NCBI GenBank assembly: GCA_035499415.1
Contig: DATJYV010000127.1
Span: 1 to 16,530 of the forward strand
Direction: 5' to 3'
Source: DATJYV01 sp035499415
Lineage (GTDB): Bacteria > Bacteroidota > Ignavibacteria > UBA10030
DNA: 16,530 nucleotides
Shown: positions 7,605-14,772 of the stretch, in pieces
Layout: each line of letters starts with the position of its first letter
How positions within the stretch are numbered: position 1 is the stretch's first letter
Made by a program: the position numbers and the translations under genes
Notes under the pieces: model-generated
Databases searched by the model: none
Told to the model about the DNA's origin: nothing
The model's input: the letters and a program-made list of their open reading frames with translations, nothing else

Positions 7605-8315
7605 TCATTCCCGCTGTAACCTTCCGACCGTGACAAATCTGAATCCGCGGGCCCGAAGGTTCGCGATGATTGTGGGGAGTGCCTCCGCCGTGTGCCATCC
7701 GCGTCCGTTCATATGCATGACGATTATGGATCCGTTCCGGGCCTTTCGCGACACCCACGAGACGAGTCGCTCAGCCGTGAAGGTCGTGTCCGGATCACCC
7801 GAGGGAAGGTCATACAGAACCGTCGTCAATCCGAATGAAGCGGCGGCGTTCACGACGCTGTCGGTCAACTCGCCGTACGGCGGCCGGAAATACCCCATGG
7901 TCCTGCCTGTCAGAGAGTGAAAGATCGAATCGACCGAACCGATTTGGTGTAAGAGGGATGCAGCGGAAATCCGGGACAGATGTGGGTGAGAATACGTGTG
8001 GTTCCCGATTTCGAAAAGGGGCGAAGCAGCCAGACGCCGCGTGACGGATGGATAGCGGATCATCCAGAGGCCCCCGAGGAAGAGCGTCGCGGGCGTCTGC
8101 GTGCTTTCAAGAACGCTGATCACCCGCCGGTCGAATCCGGGATGCCTGCCGGGTGAGCAGGCATCGAACGTCAGCGCAATCTCATGCACATGCCGTGCGC
8201 CGTTCCGGATGATACTCGTATCGGCAGGCGCCGAATGCGCGAACTTGTTCGCGGGCGATGAAGGAGAGATTCCAATGACGACGAGAAATGCGGCCGATGT
8301 AAACTGGATATTCAC
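7605..8315 (-). CDS. Exported polysaccharide deacetylase (NodB/CE4 family)
   Basis: This is a carbohydrate esterase family 4-like deacetylase, expected to remove acetyl groups from N-acetylated glycans such as peptidoglycan or exopolysaccharide outside the cytoplasm. The 236-residue protein has a hydrophobic N-terminus (about 6-22) that may be a signal peptide, although it lacks the usual basic residues. Motifs in order are TFDAC (49-53, catalytic Asp 51), NHTYSH (105-110, metal ligands His106 and His110), RPPYG (144-148), a DLPSGDPD segment (169-176) and IIVMHM with His201. The second Asp of the usual TFDD is Ala here, a variant known in a CE4 subgroup. Start GTG 8315 is the only sensible one after an in-frame stop upstream; an AGGAAG lies about 20 bases before it, an unusually long distance. 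It converges on the phosphatase gene with one base between stops. Confidence 0.86.
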   Translation of the reverse strand: MNIQFTSAAFLVVIGISPSSPANKFAHSAPADTSIIRNGARHVHEIALTFDACSPGRHPGFDRRVISVLESTQTPATLFLGGLWMIRYPSVTRRLAASPLFEIGNHTYSHPHLSRISAASLLHQIGSVDSIFHSLTGRTMGYFRPPYGELTDSVVNAAASFGLTTVLYDLPSGDPDTTFTAERLVSWVSRKARNGSIIVMHMNGRGWHTAEALPTIIANLRARGFRFVTVGRLQRE

Positions 8316-8362
8316 GAGCGAATCACCAGTAGCAGGTTCTTCCTGAATGGCGCTGATGAATC

Positions 8363-8391
8363 ATGGTAGAAACCGCGAATCACTTTGTCAA
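8363..8391 (-). promoter_or_regulatory. Candidate sigma-70-type promoter for the deacetylase gene
   Basis: Read on the minus strand there is a perfect -35 TTGACA (8386-8391), a 17-base spacer and TACCAT (8363-8368, 4 of 6 to consensus). It lies about 48 bases upstream of GTG 8315. Confidence 0.5.
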
Positions 8392-8448
8392 GTTAATTGA
8401 AGCGCACGACGGCTGCGTGGAGCCCAATACGAGCCGGTTCAATCCCAT

Positions 8449-8477
8449 TTGTTCACCAGGTCGATTTTCCATATATT
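8449..8477 (+). promoter_or_regulatory. Candidate promoter for tRNA-Thr
   Basis: TTGTTC (8449-8454), a 17-base spacer and TATATT (8472-8477) lie 73 bases upstream of the tRNA in a locally AT-richer stretch. The same sequence also partly fits the TTG/TAnnTTTG pattern used by Bacteroidota. Confidence 0.42.
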
Positions 8478-8550
8478 GATATCCAGTTCAAATTTTAAGA
8501 TGGCATTGAGTAAAAACCGGTAACTTGGGGTTTCAAGAGATTTCTCGATT

Positions 8551-8622
8551 GCTGGCGTAGCTCAGCGGTAGAGCAGCGGTTTCGTAAACCGCAGGTCATC
8601 GGTTCAAATCCGATCGCCAGCT
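8551..8622 (+). tRNA. tRNA-Thr (anticodon CGU)
   Basis: The complete cloverleaf can be read directly. The acceptor stem is GCTGGCG/CGCCAGC with 7 perfect pairs. The D arm is GCTC/GAGC with loop AGCGGTA. The anticodon stem is GCGGT/ACCGC with loop TTCGTAA, giving anticodon CGT (8583-8585), which reads ACG threonine codons. The variable loop is 5 bases, and the T arm is ATCGG/CCGAT with loop TTCAAAT. The discriminator base is T (8622). The 3' CCA is not encoded and must be added enzymatically. It stands alone, without neighbouring tRNA genes. Confidence 0.96.
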
Positions 8623-8745
8623 CTTGATTTTCCTTATGAAACAGAAATCGCGACTCCAAGCCGTACCAGATTCAGTGCAGGAACAAAATAACGCCCTGGA
8701 CTGAAGATCGGTCATTTTCGCCAATCCCATCAGACAGATTTATCA
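8623..8745. other. Noncoding stretch between tRNA-Thr and the terminator-like hairpin
   Basis: I see no gene, repeat or RNA structure in these 123 bases that I can support. Confidence 0.5.
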
Positions 8746-8768
8746 TCCGCTCCGGCGGAATTTTTTTT
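8746..8768 (+). terminator. Intrinsic-terminator-like hairpin between tRNA-Thr and the flavoprotein gene
   Basis: TCCGC (8746-8750), loop TCCG, and GCGGA (8755-8759) form a short GC-rich stem followed by one A and eight Ts (8761-8768). The stem is only 5 bp, so strength is uncertain. It would end the tRNA transcript, but it sits only 15 bases before the start codon of the next gene. Confidence 0.55.
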
Positions 8769-8783
8769 GGTTAGAACCGGCCT

Positions 8784-9734
8784 ATGACTGACGTTTTGAT
8801 CATTGGGGCTGGGCCGTCGGGCCTGGCGTGTGCACTCGCAGCGAAGCGGGCCGGCATCCCGGCACGCATCATCGAACAGGGAGGAGTGGTCGATGCCATC
8901 CGCCGTTTTCCTACGAACATGACGTTCTTCTCAACTCCGGAGCTGCTTGAAATCGGCGGATATCCCTTCGTCTCATCGGCGTTTCGTCCGACGCGCGAAG
9001 AGGCAGTGCGATACTATTCGCGGGTGGCGAAAGAATCGAAAGTTTCAATCATCTACGACGCGAATGTTCAAGGAATAGAGCGTGGAGATGGAAAGTTCCG
9101 AGTGGCTTCTTCGGCTGGCTCCTTTGAAGCTTCGAATCTCATCGTCGCAACCGGTTATTTCGACGACCCGAATCCGTACGACGTTCCCGGCGTCGGCCTT
9201 CCAAAAGTAAGTCGCTACTACACAGAACCATACCGGTATTTCGACCGGGAAGTAGCCCTTGTCGGGGGAAAGAATTCTGTCGTTGACGCAGCGCTTGAAC
9301 TATACAGGAACGGCGCTCATGTCTCCATCATTCATCGAGGCCCTCGTCTGAGCGACGGCGTCAAATACTGGCTCGTCCCGGATATAGAAAATCGGCTGAA
9401 ATCGGGCGAGATCAAAGGATATTTCAATTCGACCGTCAAGGAGATTCGCAAGGATACGGTTCTGCTTGACGGCGAACATCGGGGAGAAATAGCAAACCAA
9501 TATCTTTTCATTTTGATAGGCTACACGCCCCGGACGGAAATTCTGCAATCGGTCGGCGTCAAGATCGACCGGGAATCTCTCGCCCCTGTGCATGATCCGT
9601 CGACCATGCAGTCCAACATCCCGGGCTTGTTCGTGGCAGGTTCCCTCGCGGCCGGTCGATTCAACAATAAGATCTTTATCGAAAACGGACGCCTCCATGG
9701 AGAAAAGATTGTCTCATTCCTGTCCAGAAAATGA
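8784..9734 (+). CDS. YpdA-like FAD/NAD(P) oxidoreductase (bacillithiol disulfide reductase family)
   Basis: This is a two-dinucleotide-binding-domain flavoprotein resembling Staphylococcus/Bacillus YpdA (Bdr), proposed to reduce bacillithiol disulfide with NADPH in the cytoplasm. The 316-residue length fits. The FAD motif is GAGPSG (8-13). The segment RFPTNMTFFSTPELLEIGG (41-59) matches the YpdA-specific R/NYPTHQTFFS...L.IG pattern. ATGYFDDPN (122-130) is the second FAD contact. GGKNSVVDAALEL (161-173) is the NAD(P)H site. The C-terminus has GLFVAGSLAAGRFNNKIFIENGRLHG (281-306), the characteristic YpdA ending. Unusually, the Cys that follows GGGP in staphylococcal YpdA is Ser12 here. Start ATG 8784 is fixed by homology at MTDVLIIGAG, but it has no clear ribosome-binding site and follows a terminator-like hairpin. 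The gene suggests a bacillithiol-like thiol pool, though an unrelated substrate is possible. Confidence 0.85.
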   Translation: MTDVLIIGAGPSGLACALAAKRAGIPARIIEQGGVVDAIRRFPTNMTFFSTPELLEIGGYPFVSSAFRPTREEAVRYYSRVAKESKVSIIYDANVQGIERGDGKFRVASSAGSFEASNLIVATGYFDDPNPYDVPGVGLPKVSRYYTEPYRYFDREVALVGGKNSVVDAALELYRNGAHVSIIHRGPRLSDGVKYWLVPDIENRLKSGEIKGYFNSTVKEIRKDTVLLDGEHRGEIANQYLFILIGYTPRTEILQSVGVKIDRESLAPVHDPSTMQSNIPGLFVAGSLAAGRFNNKIFIENGRLHGEKIVSFLSRK

Positions 9735-9763
9735 TTGGAAGGCACTCAAAAAATCTGTATCAT
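9735..9763 (+). promoter_or_regulatory. Candidate promoter for atpDC
   Basis: TTGGAA (9735-9740), exactly 17 bases, then TATCAT (9758-9763). It begins directly after the stop of the flavoprotein gene and 60 bases before the atpD start, so atpDC may have its own promoter. Confidence 0.48.
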
Positions 9764-9812
9764 GAACCGCATTTTGGAAAATTGTTCTTCTCCAGGAAAT
9801 CACCTTCAGTGA

Positions 9813-9820
9813 AAGGGAGG
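9813..9820 (+). promoter_or_regulatory. Ribosome-binding site of atpD
   Basis: AAGGGAGG lies directly before ATG 9823, separated by 2 bases (5 bases from the AAGGG part). It is the most purine-rich such site among the genes here. Confidence 0.55.
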
Positions 9821-9822
9821 GC

Positions 9823-11232
9823 ATGAACGAAGGCACCATCGTCCAGGTCATCGGTCCTGTTGTCGACATAGAGTTTTCGGCGGGAAAGCTTCCCGCCATT
9901 CTGAACGCTGTCAATATTGCGCGGACCAACACGGAGGGCGTCAAGGAAGAGTTGGTCGTCGAAGTGCAACAGCAACTCGGAGAGGACCGGGTTCGCACCG
10001 TTGCAATGGATTCGACGGACGGGTTGACGCGGGGCATGAAGGCGATTGACACGGGCGGTCCGATCATGGTTCCGGTTGGCCCGCAGGTGCTGGGACGACT
10101 GATCAACGTCACGGGCCACGGCATCGACGGCCTCGCGCCGTTCGATACGACGAAGGAATACCCCATTCATCGACCGGCTCCCAGATTCGACGAGCTGACG
10201 ACCAAAAAGGAACTGTTTGAAACGGGAATCAAGGTGATCGACCTGCTCGAACCCTACACAAAGGGGGGCAAGACCGGGCTGTTCGGCGGCGCGGGCGTCG
10301 GCAAAACGGTTATCATCCAGGAGTTGATACACAATATCGCGGTGCATCACGGCGGTTATTCGGTTTTTGGCGGAGTCGGTGAACGAACCCGTGAAGGGAA
10401 CGACCTCTGGCTGGAGATGAAGGAGTCGGGAGTTCTGGGAAAGACGGCGCTCGTTTTTGGACAGATGAACGAACCGCCAGGGGCGCGGCAGCGGGTGGGT
10501 CTGACGGCCCTCACCATGGCGGAGTATTTTCGGGATGAAGAGGGGAAGGATGTTCTTCTTTTCATCGATAACATCTTCCGGTTTGTGCAGGCGGGCTCGG
10601 AGGTGTCGGCTCTCCTGGGAAGGATGCCCTCGGCAGTCGGGTACCAGCCGACGCTCGGGACGGAGATGGGTGAACTCCAGGAGCGGATCACGTCGACGAA
10701 GAAGGGATCGGTCACATCCGTACAGGCGATCTACGTCCCGGCCGACGACCTGACCGACCCGGCGCCAGCGACCACGTTCTCACATCTCGATGCGACGACC
10801 GTGTTGAGCAGGCAGATAACGGAACGCGGAATCTATCCGGCAGTCGACCCTCTTGACTCCACCTCGCGCATTCTCGAAGTCGGAGTCGTTGGGGAGCTGC
10901 ACTATAACGTGGCGCAGAAGGTCAAAGAGACGTTGCAGACCTACAAGGACCTGCAGGACATCATCAACATCCTGGGAATGGATGAACTGTCCGATGAAGA
11001 TAAACAGACGGTCTCGAGGGCGAGGAGAATCGAGAAGTTCCTCTCCCAGCCATTTTTTGTCGCCGAGCAGTTTACGGGAACCTCCGGCAAATACGTGAAG
11101 CTTGAGGACACGATACGCGGATTCAAGATGATTCTCGACGGCGAATGTGACTCGTTGCCCGAGAATGCATTCCTCTATGTTGGCACCATCGAAGAAGCGT
11201 TCGAACAGGCCAAGAAGCTCCAATCTTCGTGA
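9823..11232 (+). CDS. atpD: F1Fo ATP synthase subunit beta
   Basis: This is the catalytic beta subunit of the F1 sector, which makes or hydrolyses ATP at the cytoplasmic face of the membrane. The 469-residue protein is full length. The N-terminal beta-barrel starts GTIVQVIGPVVDIEF. The Walker A motif is GGAGVGKT (155-162), the catalytic Glu lies in GGVGERTREGND (E187), the Walker B is LLFIDNIFRF (245-254), and the C-terminal lever motif is DELSDED (387-393), close to the usual DELSEED. A strong ribosome-binding site precedes ATG 9823. The epsilon subunit gene follows after one base. The other ATP synthase genes (alpha, gamma, delta, a, b, c) are not here, an atpDC split that I know from Bacteroidota/Chlorobiota-type genomes. 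Confidence 0.98.
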   Translation: MNEGTIVQVIGPVVDIEFSAGKLPAILNAVNIARTNTEGVKEELVVEVQQQLGEDRVRTVAMDSTDGLTRGMKAIDTGGPIMVPVGPQVLGRLINVTGHGIDGLAPFDTTKEYPIHRPAPRFDELTTKKELFETGIKVIDLLEPYTKGGKTGLFGGAGVGKTVIIQELIHNIAVHHGGYSVFGGVGERTREGNDLWLEMKESGVLGKTALVFGQMNEPPGARQRVGLTALTMAEYFRDEEGKDVLLFIDNIFRFVQAGSEVSALLGRMPSAVGYQPTLGTEMGELQERITSTKKGSVTSVQAIYVPADDLTDPAPATTFSHLDATTVLSRQITERGIYPAVDPLDSTSRILEVGVVGELHYNVAQKVKETLQTYKDLQDIINILGMDELSDEDKQTVSRARRIEKFLSQPFFVAEQFTGTSGKYVKLEDTIRGFKMILDGECDSLPENAFLYVGTIEEAFEQAKKLQSS

Positions 11233-11233
11233 A

Positions 11234-11647
11234 ATGGCGGCAAAAACTTTTCATCTTGAAATTGTCACCCCTCAGGGAATGCTGTTCGACGCCGACGTTC
11301 AGTCGTTCAGCGCCCCCGGGTCCATGGGCGCCTTCCAGGTACTCGCAAACCACGCCCCACTTCTTGCATCGCTCACGGTAGGCGAGGTGAAACTCAGCGG
11401 GGTCGATGGCCGGAATACACGCTTTTCCACTTCGGGGGGATTCGTCGAGGTTCTCGGCAATAAGGTGGTCATGGTTGCGGAGACGGCCGAGCGTGCGGAT
11501 GAAATCGATGTGGCAAGGGCCCAGATGGCGGCCGACCGGGAGAAGGAGCGACTCGCCGGACGACCAGGCGAGGCGGAAAGGGAACTGGCGCGCGCGGCTC
11601 TTCAACGAGCCCTCAACCGACTCAAGGTCGCCGGCCGAGCCCGGTGA
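11234..11647 (+). CDS. atpC: F1Fo ATP synthase subunit epsilon
   Basis: This is the epsilon subunit of the F1 central stalk, which couples rotation to catalysis and can inhibit ATP hydrolysis. From ATG 11234 it is 137 residues, a normal length. The N-terminal beta-sandwich (about 1-85) has the family signature TFHLEIVTPQGMLFDADVQS followed by GSMGAFQVLANHAPLLA and GGFVEVLGNKVVMVAE. The C-terminal part (about 88-135) is Arg/Ala/Glu-rich and should form the two-helix hairpin that regulates the enzyme. I chose 11234 because it begins one base after the atpD stop and matches the family N-terminus; the frame is open upstream but only inside atpD. The 117 bases after it hold no convincing terminator. 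Confidence 0.96.
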   Translation: MAAKTFHLEIVTPQGMLFDADVQSFSAPGSMGAFQVLANHAPLLASLTVGEVKLSGVDGRNTRFSTSGGFVEVLGNKVVMVAETAERADEIDVARAQMAADREKERLAGRPGEAERELARAALQRALNRLKVAGRAR

Positions 11648-11764
11648 TTCCTTGCCCCGTTTGTTCCCCGGACGGCACGGGAGAATGCGTTGAAATTCGG
11701 CGGTTCGAACGCTACATGAGCTCATCTTCACTTTCGTTACCAGGGATCGCGCACCGGATTTAAT

Positions 11765-12886
11765 GTGATACCGAGCACCCGCCCCACTGTCGCCGAGATT
11801 GACCTGAACGCCATCGCGTTCAATCTGGAAAGAGTGAGGAAGGAAGTTGGGGAAGGCGTCCTCGTCATGGCAGTCGTGAAAGCAAACGCGTACGGCCACG
11901 GCATGACCGAAGTTGCAAGATACTTGGAGCGCCGCCGGGTGGACTATTTCGGCGTTGCGTTCCCGGAAGAGGGGGCGACGCTCCGTCGCGCCGGCATTCG
12001 GAAACCAATCCACGTCTTTACCCTGCCTTTCCCGTCCCAGGCACGATTGTACGCAGAGCACCGGTTGGAAGCAACGGTCGCCTCCGCCCGGGATGTACGT
12101 CTCCTGGATCACGCTGCCGGACTCCGCTCGCGAAGAGTCGCGGTTCACGTGAAAGTCGAAACCGGGATGAATCGCATCGGCGTACGGCGGGAATCCCTCC
12201 CTTCCCTCATTCGAACCCTGCAGCGGTCCCGGCATCTCGACGTTCGCGGCATGTTCACTCATTTTGCCACGGCGGAAGTCCGCGGCGATTCGTTTACACG
12301 CATGCAGTTGGAGGAGTTTGATGGCGCGCTCTCGACCGCCCTGCGGCTCGGCTTGGACGTGCCCATCGTCCATTGCGCGAACAGCGCGGCGATCCTGAAT
12401 TATCCCCAATCCCATTACTCGATGGTTCGTCCGGGTTTGATGCTCTACGGATATTCCCCTTCCCCAACGTCCCCGCGACGGATCAGTTTGAAACCTGCCA
12501 TGTCGCTGAAGACTGCCATCGCATTCGTCAAACGCATCGAGGCGGGCGAAAGCGTGAGCTACGGAAGACGATTCATTGCCCGGAGGGGGACCACGATTGC
12601 GACTCTGCCGCTGGGTTATGCCGACGGATTTTCCAGGATGCTGACCGGCAAGGCGGAAGTGCTGATCGGCGGGGGACGATATCCTGTCGTCGGGACAATC
12701 TGCATGGACCAATGCATGGCGGCGTGTGGAGATTCGACGGTCGGCGCGGGAGACGAGGCGGTGCTGATCGGAAAGCAGGGGAAGGAGTTGATCACGGCTT
12801 GGGATTGGGCAAAGCGCCTTGGAACCGTCCCGTACGAAGTCTGTTGCGCGATCTCTTCACGCGTCCCGCGCGTCTACATAAACTGA
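11765..12886 (+). CDS. alr: Alanine racemase
   Basis: This is a PLP-dependent cytoplasmic enzyme converting L-alanine to D-alanine for peptidoglycan. The 373-residue length is typical. The PLP-binding lysine is K39 in AVVKANAYGHG. KVETGMNRIGV (130-140) holds the lysine that is carbamylated in this family. CANSAA and the VRPGLMLYGY stretch (221-230) contact the cofactor. The catalytic tyrosine of the second chain is Y266 in SYGRRF. LPLGYADGFSR and GTICMDQCM follow, as usual. Start is GTG 11765, chosen because the usual TVAEIDLNAI beginning follows at once. A biosynthetic rather than catabolic role is likely from the company of envelope genes. Its stop shares one base with the next start (TGATG), implying coupled translation. 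Confidence 0.96.
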   Translation: MIPSTRPTVAEIDLNAIAFNLERVRKEVGEGVLVMAVVKANAYGHGMTEVARYLERRRVDYFGVAFPEEGATLRRAGIRKPIHVFTLPFPSQARLYAEHRLEATVASARDVRLLDHAAGLRSRRVAVHVKVETGMNRIGVRRESLPSLIRTLQRSRHLDVRGMFTHFATAEVRGDSFTRMQLEEFDGALSTALRLGLDVPIVHCANSAAILNYPQSHYSMVRPGLMLYGYSPSPTSPRRISLKPAMSLKTAIAFVKRIEAGESVSYGRRFIARRGTTIATLPLGYADGFSRMLTGKAEVLIGGGRYPVVGTICMDQCMAACGDSTVGAGDEAVLIGKQGKELITAWDWAKRLGTVPYEVCCAISSRVPRVYIN

Positions 12887-13680
12887 TGGCCAGCCAGCAA
12901 GAATATCTCGCATCATTGCTTGACAGGATCTCCGGGGAGACGTCCCTCACGGACGAATTACGAAACCTTGTCGGTACTGTTCGGACCAGAATCGGGTCGA
13001 CCAAAAACGTGGAGGCGGAACTTCAAAGACTCTACAGGGTGAAAAACTGCTCGAGATTCGCGCTGGGACTTCTCTGGATTGCGAAGGAGGTGGAACGCGA
13101 CCAATCGAAGATTGAGCCGAGTGCCGACGAAGAGGCGCTTCTTCGCCGCGCGCTGGAAGCGGCTGCGGCTCCCGCCGAGCCGCCTGCAATCGACTCGTTT
13201 GCCCCCTCAGGTCCCGCCGAGCAACCGACCGAGGCCGTCGACCAACCTGCAGTGGACGCATCTCCCGGGCAGCCGGCAGAATCTGGAGAAGCCCCCCCGA
13301 GCCCCGTGTCCGCCGGGTCTGCTCCCGAAGTCGAGGAGCATATCAAATCATTTTCGTCCTTGCTTGAAAAATTTTCGGAATCCATCCAAAGCGGCTCCGA
13401 CGACCGGGTCTCGCTCCTGCAACAAATTGTTGCGGAGACCGCCGTCGTGGCCGGTGCGGAAAATTTCCCGCAAGAGTATCGCCACTATTGTCAATATCTC
13501 ACGGACTTTCTCCAGTACATCTTTGGCAATCAGTTCCTCGACGATGTCCGCGTGATGAATATTGTCACCAACATTCAAAGCCCCTTCGCCCAGTGGGCCG
13601 GCGCGGCTCCGGGCGATCGCGGAGGCCTGCTCGACCCCGCGGTGGAGATTCTGCGCGATTTCAAGACCATGTTTGAGTGA
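12886..13680 (+). CDS. Unknown protein with two helical parts and a Pro/Ala-rich linker
   Basis: I do not recognise this 264-residue protein. It begins at ATG 12886, overlapping the alr stop by one base, and ends 6 bases before the guanylyltransferase gene. The N-terminal part (1-91) looks helical and charged, the middle (about 92-148) is a low-complexity linker rich in Pro, Ala, Glu and Ser, and the C-terminal part (149-264) looks helical with aromatic and acidic residues (EYRHYCQYLTDFLQYIFGNQFLDD at about 197-220). No signal peptide or membrane segment is seen, so it should be cytoplasmic. The architecture suggests an adaptor with two interacting domains on a flexible tether. Codon use looks like that of its neighbours. 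Confidence 0.78.
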   Translation: MASQQEYLASLLDRISGETSLTDELRNLVGTVRTRIGSTKNVEAELQRLYRVKNCSRFALGLLWIAKEVERDQSKIEPSADEEALLRRALEAAAAPAEPPAIDSFAPSGPAEQPTEAVDQPAVDASPGQPAESGEAPPSPVSAGSAPEVEEHIKSFSSLLEKFSESIQSGSDDRVSLLQQIVAETAVVAGAENFPQEYRHYCQYLTDFLQYIFGNQFLDDVRVMNIVTNIQSPFAQWAGAAPGDRGGLLDPAVEILRDFKTMFE

Positions 13681-13686
13681 TACCGG

Positions 13687-14772
13687 ATGCCCGAAGTTTT
13701 TGCGGTAATCATGGCAGGCGGGACCGGGACGCGGTTTTGGCCCCGGAGCAAGGAACGCTCCCCCAAGCAGTTCCTCGAGATCGTCGGGGAAGGCACCATG
13801 ATCCAAAACACGCTCGCCCGGATTGCCCCCCTTGTTCCTCCAAAACGCTGCCTGGTCGTTACGAACGCCCTCCAGTCTGAGGTTGTCAAGACCCAGCTTC
13901 CCGAACTGCCGGTCGAAAATATCCTCACCGAACCGTTTGGAAGAAACACCGCGCCTTGCATCGGGCTGGCCGCGAAGTGGATTCAGCGGATCAACCCGAA
14001 CGCCGTCATGGTCGTACTGCCCGCCGACCATCTAGTCCGGGATCGCGCGGAATACCTGCGGGTTCTTCAACTGGCGGTGCGCATTGCCGACGAATCGAAC
14101 TCCCTGCTGACAATCGGAATCAAGCCGTCGAGCCCCGAAACGGGCTTTGGCTATATCCAGTATGAAGACCCGCAGTCGGGAAACGCCTATGCCGCAGATG
14201 GAGTGTACCGCGTGAGGACATTCGCTGAAAAACCGAACCTGGAGACGGCCGTGACGTTTTTGAAGAGCGGCGATTTTCTGTGGAACAGCGGAATGTTCGT
14301 CTGGAAGGTCTCCACGATCCTGAATGAAATCGAAGCGCACCTTCCCGAACTCTACCAGCAACTGCAGACAATTCCTTCCGACGTCACAAGCTCAAACCTC
14401 TCGACTTCGCTCGAAAGAATTTACGGCGTCATCCGCAGTATCTCCATCGATTATGGAGTGATGGAAAAGGCGCGCACGGTGTACGTGGTGAAAGGGGACT
14501 TCGGCTGGAGCGATGTCGGTTCCTGGGATGAAGTCGTGCGGCTCGCGCCGACGGATGCCGAGGGGAATTCCATTCGCGGGACGGCAATCGTCAAGGATTC
14601 GAAACGCAACTACATTGAGGCCGGCCGACGTCTGGTCGCCACAATCGGCGTCGAAGACCTGATCATCGTCGCCACGGACGATGCCATCCTCATATGCAAA
14701 AAAGGGCGCTCGCAGGACGTCAAGGAAATCGTCGATTATATTCGACGGAAACAGATGCATGATTATCTGTAG
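13687..14772 (+). CDS. manC: Mannose-1-phosphate guanylyltransferase
   Basis: This cytoplasmic nucleotidyltransferase makes GDP-mannose from GTP and mannose-1-phosphate, for surface glycans or GDP-fucose-type sugars. The 361-residue protein has only the transferase domain and no C-terminal phosphomannose isomerase domain, unlike type II enzymes. The nucleotide-binding signature is GGTGTRFWPRSKERSPKQF (11-29). LPADH (111-115), ETGFGYI (151-157), FAEKP (179-183), WNSGMF (199-204) and FGWSDVGSW (272-280) follow in the expected order. The final part has the left-handed beta-helix-like start typical of the family. It starts 6 bases after the previous gene and its end overlaps the RlpA-like gene by 14 bases. 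The reaction is well supported; the downstream pathway is not visible here. Confidence 0.94.
   Translation: MPEVFAVIMAGGTGTRFWPRSKERSPKQFLEIVGEGTMIQNTLARIAPLVPPKRCLVVTNALQSEVVKTQLPELPVENILTEPFGRNTAPCIGLAAKWIQRINPNAVMVVLPADHLVRDRAEYLRVLQLAVRIADESNSLLTIGIKPSSPETGFGYIQYEDPQSGNAYAADGVYRVRTFAEKPNLETAVTFLKSGDFLWNSGMFVWKVSTILNEIEAHLPELYQQLQTIPSDVTSSNLSTSLERIYGVIRSISIDYGVMEKARTVYVVKGDFGWSDVGSWDEVVRLAPTDAEGNSIRGTAIVKDSKRNYIEAGRRLVATIGVEDLIIVATDDAILICKKGRSQDVKEIVDYIRRKQMHDYL

Noticed and set aside
6419..7636. A 405-codon open frame on the minus strand opposite the phosphatase gene
   Set aside because: The plus strand encodes an intact SpoIIE-type phosphatase with all motifs; the antisense product has no recognisable feature.
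11690..11718. TTGAAA-N17-TACATG as a promoter for alr
   Set aside because: The -35 is good but the -10 matches the consensus at only three positions; not strong enough to list as a feature.
11716..11725. Perfect 10-bp palindrome ATGAGCTCAT between atpC and alr
   Set aside because: Short uninterrupted palindromes of this size occur by chance; no second copy or promoter context supports it.
11123..12712. A 529-codon open frame on the minus strand opposite atpC and alr
   Set aside because: It lies fully antisense to two well-identified genes, its product is Arg/His/Gly-rich without domains, and long spurious frames are common in G+C-rich DNA.
14681..14758. N-terminal extension of the RlpA-like gene to ATG 14681
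   Set aside because: It would put a basic, non-signal sequence in front of a clear lipoprotein signal and overlap the previous gene by 92 bases.
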